Below, piece by piece: positions 48,366 to 57,536 of a DNA stretch of 64,000 nucleotides. The stretch's first letter is position 1, and every line of letters begins with the position of its first letter. The notes beneath the pieces were generated by a model. That model did no database searches, was not told where the DNA came from, and worked only from the letters and a program-made list of their open reading frames with translations. Origin of the DNA: Planococcus chinensis (GTDB taxonomy: Bacteria; Bacillota; Bacilli; Bacillales_A; Planococcaceae); NCBI RefSeq assembly GCF_020071995.1, contig NZ_JABWTK010000011.1, positions 1 through 64,000 of the forward strand, in the 5' to 3' direction. Both the position numbers and the translations under genes were made by a program.

Positions 48366-50657
48366 ATGACCTGGAAATTGACGAAATGCGGACTGGAGAA
48401 CCCTGACCTTTTGCTTGATGAAAGCATTTTGTCAGTGGGAAATGGTTATTTAGGCGTTAGAGGGAATTTTGAGGAAGGCTATCCGGAACTGTTCAGTTCA
48501 ATCCGGGGAGCCTACATCAACGCCTATCATGACGAAACGGAAATTGCGTATGGGGAGAAATTATACGGCTTTCCGGTGATGCAGCAAAAAATACTCAATG
48601 TGATAGATGCCCAGACGGTCCAAATATATGTGGATAACGAATTGTTTTCCTTGTTTGAAGGAGAGGTCATTCATTTTGAAAGGAATTTACATATGGACGC
48701 CGGTTTTGCAGAACGTATCGTCCATTGGAAATCACCAAAAGGAAAAGAAGTGAAGATCGTTTTCCGGCGCTTAACTTCTTTTATTACAAGGGAGTTATTT
48801 GCCCTTTCCATCCGGATTGAGCCGGGAGAAGGTGTTCGAAAAGTAAGGATTGTGTCGGCTGTGGATGGGGACGTCTCGAACTTTGTAGATGCCAGTGATC
48901 CGCGTGTAGGTTCGGGCCATGCAAAAAGGCTTCATGTGACAGAAGCTCGAAAAGAAGAAGATTTTAGCATTGTGAAGTGCCTGACCTATGTTACCCAACT
49001 TGAAGTGGCTTGTGCAACAGCTACTGATATTCAGGCTGAGAAATATGCTTACAGCAGCCGGGTTGAAGGCAGCCGCATAGAAGAAACTTATGTTTGCGAA
49101 GGCAGTCGGCCGATTGAGTTTACGAAATTCAGCGTCTATACCGATACATTGAGGCATGGGATTGAAGTGGTGGAAGAAGCGCGGATGCTGCAGGAGCGGC
49201 TGGAAGGCAAAAGTTTTGAGGATTTGCTGGTGGAACAACGGTCATACATGGATCGTTTTTGGCTGCATTCAGATGTTGAAATTGACGGCGATGCGGACAT
49301 GCAGGAAAGCATCCGGTTCAACCTTTTTCAGCTGCTGCAATCGGTCGGGAAAGATCCGCACAGCAATATCTCGGCAAAAGGCTTGTCAGGAGAAGGTTAT
49401 GAAGGGCATTATTTTTGGGACACGGAAATCTTCATGTTTCCGGTGTTTTTGATGACTAATCCTGAAATTGCAAAAAACTTGCTGAAATACCGTTATTCGA
49501 TTTTGGAAAGCGCAAAAGCACGGGCGAAAGTCCTTGGCCATGAAAAGGGCGCCCTGTTTCCTTGGCGGACCATCACCGGACCGGAAAGTTCGTCGTTTTT
49601 TCCAGCAGGAACGGCGCAATACCATATCAGTGCGGATATCGCTTATAGCTATATCCAGTACTATTTAGCAACAGAAGACGAAGCGTTCTTGCAAGAAGCG
49701 GGTGCAGAAGTGCTGTTTGAAACTGCGCGTTTATGGATTGATACCGGCCATATGAGTGGCGGTGCTTTTAAAATCGACAGTGTTACCGGTCCTGACGAGT
49801 ACACATGTATCGTCAATAATAATTATTACACCAACGTGATGGCCAAGTATAACCTGCTTTGGGCCGCTAAAATTTACCGAATGCTTCAGGAAAAAGATGA
49901 AGCGCATTTAAATGAGCTTGCAGAACGCCTGGAACTTAAAGAAGCAGAAGCAGCCGCTTGGCAGGAAGCCGGCGGAAAAATGTATTTGCCATTTGATGAA
50001 ACCCTTAAAATCAATGCACAGGATGATAGCTTTTTGCAAAAGTCCCGTTGGAATCTGGAGGATACTCCAAAAGATAAATTTCCGCTTTTGCTGCATTATC
50101 ATCCGCTTACGCTTTATAGGTATCAAGTATGCAAACAAGCCGATACGGTTTTGGCGCACTTCCTGCTTGAAGACGAGCAGGACTTGGCCACAATCAAAAA
50201 CTCATATGACTATTATGAACAAATTACCACACACGATTCTTCGCTGTCTTATTGCATTTTTAGCATCATGGCTTCCAGATTAGGGTATAAGGATAAGGCT
50301 TATCATTATTTTAAGGAGACAGCCCGTTTGGATCTGGACAATAGCCATGGCAACACAAAAGACGGTCTCCATATGGCAAATATGGGCGGTGCGTGGCTTG
50401 CCATTGTGTATGGGTTTGCCGGTCTGCGCATAAAAGAGGAAGGCTTAAGTTTTGCGCCATCACGGCCTTCAGAGTGGAATGCCTTTGCTTTTCATTTCCA
50501 GTACAGGAGCCGATTGATTTTCTTGCGCGTAGAACGAAATGCGGTGAAGTATCTTTTGGTCGAAGGAGAACCTGTAACAGTTTACCAAGACGGAAAGCCC
50601 ATCCACCTTGAACTTGGAAAAGAAGTGGCAATTAGGGAATCGGCAAAACACCATTAA
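48366..50657 (+). CDS. Glycoside hydrolase family 65 phosphorylase (maltose phosphorylase-like)
   Basis: 763 aa from ATG 48366, 8 bases after AGGAG (GTG 48357 is less well placed). N-terminal beta-sandwich, then an (alpha/alpha)6 barrel with GHYFWDTEIFMFP, FFPAGTAQYHISADIAYSY, the general acid near E478 in VTGPDEYTCIVNNNYYTN, and GNTKDGLHMANMGG. It splits an alpha-glucosyl disaccharide with phosphate, giving beta-glucose 1-phosphate and glucose for the neighbouring mutase. Maltose is the first guess; kojibiose, nigerose or trehalose are possible. Confidence 0.92.
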   Translation: MTWKLTKCGLENPDLLLDESILSVGNGYLGVRGNFEEGYPELFSSIRGAYINAYHDETEIAYGEKLYGFPVMQQKILNVIDAQTVQIYVDNELFSLFEGEVIHFERNLHMDAGFAERIVHWKSPKGKEVKIVFRRLTSFITRELFALSIRIEPGEGVRKVRIVSAVDGDVSNFVDASDPRVGSGHAKRLHVTEARKEEDFSIVKCLTYVTQLEVACATATDIQAEKYAYSSRVEGSRIEETYVCEGSRPIEFTKFSVYTDTLRHGIEVVEEARMLQERLEGKSFEDLLVEQRSYMDRFWLHSDVEIDGDADMQESIRFNLFQLLQSVGKDPHSNISAKGLSGEGYEGHYFWDTEIFMFPVFLMTNPEIAKNLLKYRYSILESAKARAKVLGHEKGALFPWRTITGPESSSFFPAGTAQYHISADIAYSYIQYYLATEDEAFLQEAGAEVLFETARLWIDTGHMSGGAFKIDSVTGPDEYTCIVNNNYYTNVMAKYNLLWAAKIYRMLQEKDEAHLNELAERLELKEAEAAAWQEAGGKMYLPFDETLKINAQDDSFLQKSRWNLEDTPKDKFPLLLHYHPLTLYRYQVCKQADTVLAHFLLEDEQDLATIKNSYDYYEQITTHDSSLSYCIFSIMASRLGYKDKAYHYFKETARLDLDNSHGNTKDGLHMANMGGAWLAIVYGFAGLRIKEEGLSFAPSRPSEWNAFAFHFQYRSRLIFLRVERNAVKYLLVEGEPVTVYQDGKPIHLELGKEVAIRESAKHH

Positions 50658-50806
50658 GCAGAAAAAACCACTTCTATATTATGTTTCGTCCTTTCTGAGA
50701 CTACAGCTTTAGCCAGCCATTAGCACAAGTTATTTGCTTCAGACATCTATTGAAGTTTCGGAAGGCTTTGGTCCGAATTTCATGCAGAATGGAAAGGGTG
50801 AGACTT

Positions 50807-50995
50807 ATGGCAGCAAACCGCAAAAACGAGTCAGACGACAAAACACCGTTTATAGCAATCGGGATTATATTAGGGGTGATCATCGGCGCTATTTTAGGGC
50901 TGGTTTTTGGCAATCTGGCCGTGGGAATTGGATTTGGCATTGCCATCGGCTCGGCTGCAGGAGTTGCGATGGAACAAAAACGCATTAAGGTCTAA
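50807..50995 (+). CDS. Small glycine-zipper-like membrane protein
   Basis: 62 aa from ATG 50807 after AAAGGGTGAG. A polar head with MAANRKNESDDK is followed by a long Gly/Ile/Ala-rich segment with GxxxG spacing (IGIILGVIIGAILGLVFG, then IGFGIAIGSAAGVAM) and a basic tail. Probably two packed membrane helices. Function unknown; a strong terminator follows. Confidence 0.7.
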   Translation: MAANRKNESDDKTPFIAIGIILGVIIGAILGLVFGNLAVGIGFGIAIGSAAGVAMEQKRIKV

Positions 50996-51003
50996 AGAAG
51001 AGA

Positions 51004-51049
51004 AAAAGAGCGCCGCCTTCACTCTGGAAAGTGAAGGCGGCGCTCTTTT
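51004..51049. terminator. Bidirectional terminator
   Basis: AAAAGAGCGCCGCCTTCACT-type perfect stem of about 20 bp with A and T tracts, between convergent genes. Confidence 0.93.
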
Positions 51050-51052
51050 AAC

Positions 51053-52198
51053 TTATTCATCAAATGACAGGTCTTTGGCCCATTTGGACAGATGCTGTTT
51101 AATGGATTGATTTGCTTCAGGGTGCGCGTTTTTTAAAAGAGTGACATTGTAATTTTTTTGGTTTTCACTTTCCACGAATGTAGGGGTGAAAGTAGGGTTT
51201 TCCAATGCAATCTTGACCGACCCAGCATCTATCGTTTTGACTGCTTGAATGTGAAGGATGCCGCCAATCTGCTTTTGCAAGCCTTCCTGTCCCGATAAAA
51301 AGTTGCCTAACGAATAAATGACAAAACTTTTTCTGCCATCGGTGGTTTCAATCCATTCTACAGGCTGCAGAACATGAGGATGATGCCCTAAAATCAAGTC
51401 GGCACCTTGTTCCGCGGCAAAATGGGCGAGTTCTGTTTGCTCCTCAGTCGGCATTGTTTCGTATTCGTTTCCAAAATGCAGACTCAATACGACCACATCG
51501 GAAGCCGACTTGGCTTTTGCCAACTCTCGCTGCATAGTTTCTTTATCGATCCGGTTAAGCAAATAGTCTTTGCCGCTTGGCGTCGGGATGCCATTTGTGC
51601 CATACGTATAAGAAAGAAAAGAAAACGTGATGCCGTTTTTTGTCAGCGTTGTGAGTTCGTTTTGTTCTGCTTCCGACGCATGGGCGCCTGCATGTCGGAT
51701 CCCAAGTTGGTCCCAGTAATTGATGGCGCTCAAAATCGCTTTTTCTCCTCTGTCGAGTGTATGATTGTTCGCCATGGATACGACATCGATTCCAGCATCT
51801 TTCAACGCGTCGGCCACTTCAAAAGGGCTGTTGAAAGACGGATATGTGGAAAGTCCGATTGTGCTCCCGCCTACAATGCTTTCGGAATTGGCGACCGTAA
51901 TATCCGCTGCTTCTAGAAAAGGTTTCACTTCATCCAGCATAGGTGTGAAATCGAAGCCGCTTTCCGTTTTTGCATCTAAGTAAACTCGTTCATGAATCAA
52001 AACATCGCCGACGGCCGACAAGGAAGCGGTAGAAGTCTTTATGAGTTTTGGCGGAATGATAGCAACAGGAATACTTCGTGCTTCAAATTCTTCAACTTCC
52101 AGTACCGGCGCAGCATTGTTCGATTTGGAGAAGCAGCCGGCCAAAAACAAACACATCAAAATCAGAAGCAAAGTTAGCAAATTGTGTTTCGTTTTCAC
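51053..52198 (-). CDS. CapA family lipoprotein (poly-gamma-glutamate synthesis-like metallophosphatase fold)
   Basis: 381 aa from GTG 52198, 8 bases after AGGGG; GTG 52207 overlaps that site. Lipobox LAGC (Cys about 22). PGA_cap domain: LSAVGDVLIHE, VANSESIVGG, SMANNHTLDRG, LSLHFGNEYE, GADLILGHHPHVLQPVE, VIYSLGNFLSG, which carry the metal ligands of the calcineurin-like fold. CapA/PgsA proteins help make or attach poly-gamma-glutamate, but stand-alone copies without capBC, as here, have unknown roles. Confidence 0.9.
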   Translation of the reverse strand: MKTKHNLLTLLLILMCLFLAGCFSKSNNAAPVLEVEEFEARSIPVAIIPPKLIKTSTASLSAVGDVLIHERVYLDAKTESGFDFTPMLDEVKPFLEAADITVANSESIVGGSTIGLSTYPSFNSPFEVADALKDAGIDVVSMANNHTLDRGEKAILSAINYWDQLGIRHAGAHASEAEQNELTTLTKNGITFSFLSYTYGTNGIPTPSGKDYLLNRIDKETMQRELAKAKSASDVVVLSLHFGNEYETMPTEEQTELAHFAAEQGADLILGHHPHVLQPVEWIETTDGRKSFVIYSLGNFLSGQEGLQKQIGGILHIQAVKTIDAGSVKIALENPTFTPTFVESENQKNYNVTLLKNAHPEANQSIKQHLSKWAKDLSFDE

Positions 52199-52444
52199 CG
52201 TGTACACCCCTAAAATTTAATATAAATTATCGCAATCCCGCAATTCGAAAGACTCACGTATTCAATGATATAGTACTATAAATAAACAGTTATATATAGT
52301 CTTTTTGTAGCGCCTGCAAGTCAGGGGGAACTTTGCCTTCAACTCGTGCTTAAAAGCTAAAAAAGTACTCGTAGAGATTTAAAATCCTTTATTGCTGATC
52401 AATCGTGAAGCTAATTACTTCCTGGTGAAGCAGTATGATTTTGT

Positions 52445-52561
52445 ATGAGAAAAATTGAATATGTGTTAAAGGCTGTCCGACAAATGCATAAACTTCTTTT
52501 GGGAGTGCCAGCTGAATCTGTAACTCAAATCCAAGTACGCGACAAATTAACGGAATATTGA
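52445..52561 (+). CDS. Possible small protein (38 aa)
   Basis: ATG 52445 opens a frame MRKIEYVLKAVRQMHKLLLG... ending KLTEY at a TGA that overlaps the -35 of the next promoter. The amphipathic, charged composition looks protein-like, but there is no clear ribosome-binding site. It may be a small gene or a remnant. The rest of the gap 52199-52656 is AT-rich with no other feature than the promoter. Confidence 0.25.
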   Translation: MRKIEYVLKAVRQMHKLLLGVPAESVTQIQVRDKLTEY

Positions 52562-52585
52562 CAATTAACAGAAAAAATATAGTAT
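52558..52585 (+). promoter_or_regulatory. SigA-type promoter of the E1/E2 dehydrogenase operon
   Basis: TTGACA (52558-52563) with TAGTAT at 52580-52585, 16-base spacer, about 70 bases before the E1-alpha start. Confidence 0.5.
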
Positions 52586-52656
52586 GAATATAGACATACT
52601 TTTTACGTTTCAAGCATCGCTTGCAAAGCTCATTATTTCAAGAAGGAGGGAAAATC

Positions 52657-53670
52657 TTGGCTACTTTTGAGGAAAAACAGCCTGCCGTGTCTGTGGAAAA
52701 GCTGAAGTGGATGTATGAACATATGGTAAAAAGCCGGTATTACGAAGATCAAATGGTGGATGTTTATACCGAAGGAAAGGCACCGGTTTTTAACATTGGA
52801 GCAGGACCGGTTCCAGGCGAAATGCACTTGTCAACCGGGCAGGAACCAGCTGCTGTTGGAATCTGTGTGCATTTAACAAAAGACGATACGGTAACCGCGC
52901 CGCATCGTCCGCATCACCATGCCATTGCCAAAGGCGTCGACCTGAAGAAAATGACAGCCGAAATTTTTGGCAAGGAAACAGGGCTTGGAAAAGGCAAAGG
53001 CGGCCATATGCATTTGTTTGATCCAGACGTCAAATTTTCTTGTGGCGGAATCGTCGCTGCGGGCATTCCGCATGCCGTGGGCGCAGCACTTGCCAGCAAG
53101 ATGCAAGGAAGAGATTGGGTAGCTGTAGCCTTTATCGGAGAAGGGGCAGCGAACGCAGGCGCATTTCACGAATCGCTGAACCTTGCGGCATTATGGAACC
53201 TTCCGCTCATTGTAGTAGTGGAAGACAATTCTTACGGAATCTCTGTTCCAAAAGCGTCTTCTACGGCGGTCGCCTCCAATGATCTCCGCGCAGCTGCATA
53301 CGGGATTTCGGGGGCGTATGTAAAAGACAACGATCCGATTGCGATGTATAAAGCTTCGGAAGAAGCGGTTGCAAGAGCACGGGCGGGCCAAGGCCCTACC
53401 ATTATTGAAATTGAAACGCATCGTTATTTAGGGCATTTCCAGGGAGATCCTGAATTGTACCGCGATAAAGCGGAAGTTCCTGGGCTGCGCCAATTGGACC
53501 CGATTTTGAAACTGCGCACCATGCTGCTAGAAGCAGAACAAGTCTCTGAAAAAGAGATTGAGAAAATTGAAAAGCAGGCAAAGAAAAAAGTGGATGAAGC
53601 TTATCAATTTGCAAGAGACAGCGAATATCCTGAACCCGAATCTGCATTAAAGGATGTCTTTGCATCTTAA
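52657..53670 (+). CDS. Thiamine-diphosphate-dependent dehydrogenase E1, alpha subunit (acetoin/2-oxoacid)
   Basis: 337 aa from TTG 52657 after AAGGAGGG. MHLSTGQEPAAVGICVHL, HRPHHHAIAKGVDL, and the ThDP/Mg motif GEGAANAGAFHES...EDNSYG (about 161-205) are intact. The length and motif set are those of AcoA-type E1 alpha (acetoin dehydrogenase) or a branched 2-oxoacid dehydrogenase. It forms an operon with E1 beta and E2; no regulator of the AcoR type is adjacent, so the substrate is uncertain. Confidence 0.9.
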   Translation: MATFEEKQPAVSVEKLKWMYEHMVKSRYYEDQMVDVYTEGKAPVFNIGAGPVPGEMHLSTGQEPAAVGICVHLTKDDTVTAPHRPHHHAIAKGVDLKKMTAEIFGKETGLGKGKGGHMHLFDPDVKFSCGGIVAAGIPHAVGAALASKMQGRDWVAVAFIGEGAANAGAFHESLNLAALWNLPLIVVVEDNSYGISVPKASSTAVASNDLRAAAYGISGAYVKDNDPIAMYKASEEAVARARAGQGPTIIEIETHRYLGHFQGDPELYRDKAEVPGLRQLDPILKLRTMLLEAEQVSEKEIEKIEKQAKKKVDEAYQFARDSEYPEPESALKDVFAS

Positions 53671-53692
53671 TAATGAAAGGGGAAAATTCCGA

Positions 53693-54715
53693 ATGGAAAC
53701 AGCGAAAAAACGGATTTTAACGGGAAACAAAGCGATGGCAGAAGCCATAGCACTGGAAATGGAGCGGGACCCAAGCGTCTTTGTCCTTGGTGAAGACATC
53801 GGAAATTACGGCGGCATTTTCGGATCCACTCAAGGGCTGATTGAAAAATTCGGCGCCCAGCGGGTACTCGATACGCCGATTTCTGAAACAGCCTTTATTG
53901 GTGCGGCAATCGGAGCGGCGGCAGAAGGCATGCGGCCGGTGGCAGAATTGATGTTCGTCGACTTTTTCGGCGTTTGTATGGATCAAATCTACAACCATAT
54001 GGCGAAAATCCCGTATATGTCCGGCGGCAATGTCCGGTTGCCGATGGTGCTTATGACAGCAGTCGGGGGAGGCTACAACGACGCTGCGCAGCATTCGCAA
54101 ACGCTTTATGCGACGTTTGGCCATATGCCCGGCATGAAAGTGGTCGCACCTTCCACTCCTTATGACTTGAAGGGCATGATGATTTCGGCTATCCGGGACG
54201 ACAACCCGGTATTGTTCATGTTCCACAAATCGCTGCAAGGTTTGGGATGGATGGAACAACTCGATGTATCTGCTGAACATGTGCCGGAAGAAGCTTATAC
54301 AGTGCCGCTTGATAAAGCGAAAGTCGTGCGGGAAGGAAAGGATGTCACGATTGTAGGAGTCCAGATGATGACCCATTATGCGGTAGAAGCGGCGGAGAGG
54401 CTCGCAAAAGATGGAATTGAAGCCGAAGTGATCGACTTGCGCTCTATTGCCCCGATTGATAAAGAAACAATTCTTCAATCGGTTAAAAAAACGCACCGCT
54501 TATTTGTGGTCGATGAAGATTATAAATCCTATGGTATGACTGCTGAAGTGACCGCAATTGTAGCGGAAGAAGTGTTTTATGATCTGGAAGCTCCGCCGCG
54601 GCGTTTAGCGAATCCGGATGTGCCGGTTCCTTACAGCCGTCCGCTTGAGGATTTCGTCATCCCGAATGTGGACAGAATCTACGAACAAGTAAAAGCATTG
54701 ATGGATGAAGAATAA
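53693..54715 (+). CDS. Dehydrogenase E1, beta subunit (acetoin/2-oxoacid)
   Basis: 340 aa from ATG 53693 after AAAGGGG. Transketolase-type pyrimidine-binding and C-terminal domains: EALALEMERD-like start, VLGEDIGNYGGIFGSTQGL, DTPISETAFIGAAIGAAAEGMRPV, HSQTLYATFGHMPGMKVVAPSTPYD, VIDLRSIAPID. Completes the E1 heterotetramer with the preceding product. Confidence 0.92.
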   Translation: METAKKRILTGNKAMAEAIALEMERDPSVFVLGEDIGNYGGIFGSTQGLIEKFGAQRVLDTPISETAFIGAAIGAAAEGMRPVAELMFVDFFGVCMDQIYNHMAKIPYMSGGNVRLPMVLMTAVGGGYNDAAQHSQTLYATFGHMPGMKVVAPSTPYDLKGMMISAIRDDNPVLFMFHKSLQGLGWMEQLDVSAEHVPEEAYTVPLDKAKVVREGKDVTIVGVQMMTHYAVEAAERLAKDGIEAEVIDLRSIAPIDKETILQSVKKTHRLFVVDEDYKSYGMTAEVTAIVAEEVFYDLEAPPRRLANPDVPVPYSRPLEDFVIPNVDRIYEQVKALMDEE

Positions 54716-54731
54716 AACTGGAGGCGTTCGA

Positions 54732-56285
54732 ATGATCGAAGTGAAATTGCCGAAAATAAGGGAGGATGTCAACGAAAGCTTAGTGGTCATCTGGTTCGTC
54801 TCTGAAGGAGACGCTGTAAAAAAAGGAGACCCTCTGCTTGAAATCCAGACAGAAAAAGAAGTGAGTGAAGTAGAAGCGGAAGCCAGTGGCACCATTAAAG
54901 AAATTATTTATAAAAGAGGCGAATCAGCCAAAGTCGGGGAGGTGCTGGCCACGATTAATCCAGCAGAAAATACGCAGGAAACAAAACCGGAAGAGCAGAA
55001 ACTGGTCGAAAACATAGAACCCGAAACAAAAATTCCGAAAGATGAGCAAAAGCCCGAGGAACAAAAGGTAACAGAAAAAGCGGAACAGGAAAAAGAGGAT
55101 TCCGGACAAACCGAACCGGCCAAGACAGTTCGGTTAGCGCCTGGGCTGCGAAAGCTGGCGCGGGAACTGAATGTCCCGTTAGAATCCGTAGCTGGAACCG
55201 GAAGAAACGGAAGAATTACCGAAAAAGACATTCGCCGGGTGGCTGGACAACCCGGAGCATTGGAGCCGGCTGGGAACGAAGAAGTCTCAAAGCAAGAAAA
55301 GACGCCAGAAGAACCGGCACAAGAAGTTCCAACAGAAAAAGATGCAGTAGCAGAAAATGCTTCACATGAAGCAGAAGCGGAAAAGGTGTCTGAGGAAGAG
55401 GGGGGGCAAGAAGGCACAGAAACGGAAGAGGAGCCGAGTGAAGAGCCATCTGAAAAAGATCTGGCGCCAGAAGAACGTGCAGCATTGGCCGAACAGGCGG
55501 AAGCCATACTCGAAACGCAGGAGAAAAGCCGGGAAACGGGGGCCATTCCGTTTTCCGGTATTCGGGGAGTGATTGCCAGACGCATGACCGAAAGCCTGCA
55601 AAACAGCGCGCAGCTTACCGAGACGGCATGGGCCGATGTGACAAAATTGGACAGTAAAAAAGATGCTTTAGGAAAAGGCGTGGGATGGACAGCCGTCGTT
55701 GCAAAAGCTGCAGCTCAGGCTTTAGCCGATCATCCGCTCGTAAATGCCTATATTAAAGAAGGGCAAATCCTTCCGCAAGATGCCATTAATCTGGGGTTTG
55801 CGGTCGATACGGATCGAGGCCTCCAAGTCGCCGTACTCCAAGAAGCGAATCAGGCCTCGTTGGGCGATTTGCAAAAACGCCTTGCGGAACTCGCGGAAAA
55901 AGCGAGGAGCGGCCAATTGGCGAATGAAGAAAGTTCCAGCAGTACCTTTACCATTACCAGCCTAGGTGCATACCGTATTCAATTTTTCACTCCAATTATC
56001 AATCCGCCGGAAGCGGCGATACTTGGGATTGGGACAATCGAAACTTATCTGGTGCTCAAAGACGGCAAAGTGCAGGAAAGAAAGCGGCTTCCACTAAGTT
56101 TGACAATTGATCACCGGGCAATCGACGGGGCTCCGGCTGCGAAATTCCTTGGAGACATAATTGGGCTTCTGGAAAAACCGAAACAGCTTTTCAAAGATGA
56201 AGAAGTGATGGAAAAAGAGAAGAAGGCAGAAAAAAAGAAAGATAAAAAGAAAAGCAAAAAGAAAAGCAAAAAGAAAAGTTCTTGA
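54732..56285 (+). CDS. Dihydrolipoamide acyltransferase E2 with lysine-rich tail
   Basis: 517 aa from ATG 54732 after CTGGAGG. Lipoyl domain with K42 in EIQTEKEVSEVEA (a variant of the usual ETDKA), a long Glu/Lys-rich linker, a peripheral-subunit-binding domain (LAPGLRKLARELNVPLESV, GRNGRITEKDIRR), a second Glu-rich linker, and the catalytic domain ending LTIDHRAIDGAPA (H461, D465). The last 25 or so residues are almost all Lys with Ser/Glu/Asp, which is unusual for E2. No E3 gene follows; the complex would have to borrow one. Confidence 0.92.
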   Translation: MIEVKLPKIREDVNESLVVIWFVSEGDAVKKGDPLLEIQTEKEVSEVEAEASGTIKEIIYKRGESAKVGEVLATINPAENTQETKPEEQKLVENIEPETKIPKDEQKPEEQKVTEKAEQEKEDSGQTEPAKTVRLAPGLRKLARELNVPLESVAGTGRNGRITEKDIRRVAGQPGALEPAGNEEVSKQEKTPEEPAQEVPTEKDAVAENASHEAEAEKVSEEEGGQEGTETEEEPSEEPSEKDLAPEERAALAEQAEAILETQEKSRETGAIPFSGIRGVIARRMTESLQNSAQLTETAWADVTKLDSKKDALGKGVGWTAVVAKAAAQALADHPLVNAYIKEGQILPQDAINLGFAVDTDRGLQVAVLQEANQASLGDLQKRLAELAEKARSGQLANEESSSSTFTITSLGAYRIQFFTPIINPPEAAILGIGTIETYLVLKDGKVQERKRLPLSLTIDHRAIDGAPAAKFLGDIIGLLEKPKQLFKDEEVMEKEKKAEKKKDKKKSKKKSKKKSS

Positions 56286-56428
56286 TCAGAGGTTTTATGG
56301 CAAAGGCGTCCGCCTATATAAAATAGGCCGGTTACCGGCATAAATCAGCCGTCTTCCAATAGGGAAATTATGAACAGTTTAAGCTTTTTTCGTTTTGTTC
56401 AAGGGAATCAGGAACAGGAGGAACATTT

Positions 56429-56905
56429 GTGGCCAATGAATTTTTGCAAAGAGGAATCCGCGGCACCAGTGCGCATACCGATGCGGTTGCAGTTTTTGAA
56501 GGGCTGGACTGGCAACAAGCAGGCAATAAGCCGGAACGGTGTCCGCATTCAGTCTGGCAGCTGTTGTGGCATATGAATTACTGGCAAGACTTTATGCTGG
56601 CCTACTTAAAAGGCGAAGCGCCGAGAAATCCGGAACATGCGGCAGAAACCTGGCCGGAAGATCCAATGCCAGCAAGTGAGCAGGACTGGGTAAGGGAAGT
56701 TGAGCGGTTTTCAGCCGGCTTGCAGCAAGCCGAACAAGAATCGGCAAAAGATTTTTCGGAAGAAGGCTTTGGAGGGAAAAGAAGAACACGTGCTGATTTG
56801 CTCATGGTCATTATCAATCACAATAGCTATCATGCCGGTCAAGTGGTCTTGGTACGCCGGATGATTGGTGCATGGCCGCCGCCCTCCGGAGGCGATACCT
56901 GGTAA
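56429..56905 (+). CDS. DinB family protein
   Basis: 158 aa from GTG 56429 after CAGGAGG. Four-helix DinB fold with metal-binding His in WHMNYWQDFML and NHNSYHAGQVVLVRRMIGAWPPPSGG, the typical C-terminal stretch of a Bacillales DinB subgroup. Enzymatic role not known. Confidence 0.87.
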   Translation: MANEFLQRGIRGTSAHTDAVAVFEGLDWQQAGNKPERCPHSVWQLLWHMNYWQDFMLAYLKGEAPRNPEHAAETWPEDPMPASEQDWVREVERFSAGLQQAEQESAKDFSEEGFGGKRRTRADLLMVIINHNSYHAGQVVLVRRMIGAWPPPSGGDTW

Positions 56906-57023
56906 GAGGAAATAATGGGCAGTAAATTGGAGGTGGGAAATCAGCTTCATACGGATCTGAACTGAAAATTCCTGTTCAAGAAGGCAGCAAGTGATCTTAA
57001 AACTACAAAAGGAGAAGAGTGTC

Positions 57024-57458
57024 ATGGCTAAACTCAGACCAAAAAGACGAAACGAGTTTTTCCCCAGCCTCTTTGATAGTACGGTAGAAACAGACGTATT
57101 CAATAAGTTTTTTGGGGAGACTCACTATCCTCAAGTGGACATCCAGGAAAAAGAAAACCGTTATGAACTGGAAGTGGACTTGCCTGGTTTCTCGAAAGAC
57201 AATGTTGAGGTGGAATACCGGGACGGCTACTTGGAAATCAGGGGTACAAAAGAACGGAAAAGCGAGTCGGAAGAACAGGAAGGGCGCTATATCCGCAAAG
57301 AACGGACATATGGCTCATTCCGCCGCAGTTTCTATATTGGAGAAATTGAAGAAGACCAAGTAGCGGCCACTTTTCAAAACGGGGTTTTGACGCTGAGCAT
57401 ACCAAAAGCGCCGAATTTGCATAACGATCATCAAGGACATCGTATTCCCATTGAATAG
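57024..57458 (+). CDS. Hsp20/alpha-crystallin family small heat shock protein
   Basis: 144 aa from ATG 57024 after AAAAGGAG. Alpha-crystallin domain: YPQVDIQEKENRYELEVDLPGFSKDNVEVEY, YLEIRGTKE, SFRRSFYIG and the closing GVLTLSIPK. An ATP-independent holdase that keeps unfolding proteins soluble. No CIRCE element or clear sigma-B promoter is seen upstream. Confidence 0.93.
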   Translation: MAKLRPKRRNEFFPSLFDSTVETDVFNKFFGETHYPQVDIQEKENRYELEVDLPGFSKDNVEVEYRDGYLEIRGTKERKSESEEQEGRYIRKERTYGSFRRSFYIGEIEEDQVAATFQNGVLTLSIPKAPNLHNDHQGHRIPIE

Positions 57459-57473
57459 AAAAAGGGTGAATTT

Positions 57474-57512
57474 AAAAGGCAGTTTGGATGGATACTCCAA
57501 ACTGCCTTTTGC
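57474..57512. terminator. Bidirectional terminator
   Basis: AAAAGGCAGTTTGGA / TCCAAACTGCCTTTT perfect 15-bp stem between the Hsp20 gene and the convergent FemAB-like gene. Confidence 0.9.
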
Positions 57513-57536
57513 TGTTCCGGTATTGTTTGCAGGCAA

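Noticed and set aside
52389-52613. 74-codon minus-strand ORF with hydrophobic start
   Set aside because: TTG start without a ribosome-binding site in AT-rich DNA, overlapping the promoter of the + strand operon and the better-looking short + strand frame.
53717-54496. 259-codon antisense ORF opposite E1 beta
   Set aside because: Low-complexity His/Arg/Phe-rich product, typical of the reverse frame of a conserved gene.
54908-55585. 225-codon antisense ORF opposite the E2 gene
   Set aside because: Very Ser/Phe/Cys-rich translation caused by the Glu/Lys-rich repeats of the E2 linker; no ribosome-binding site or domain.
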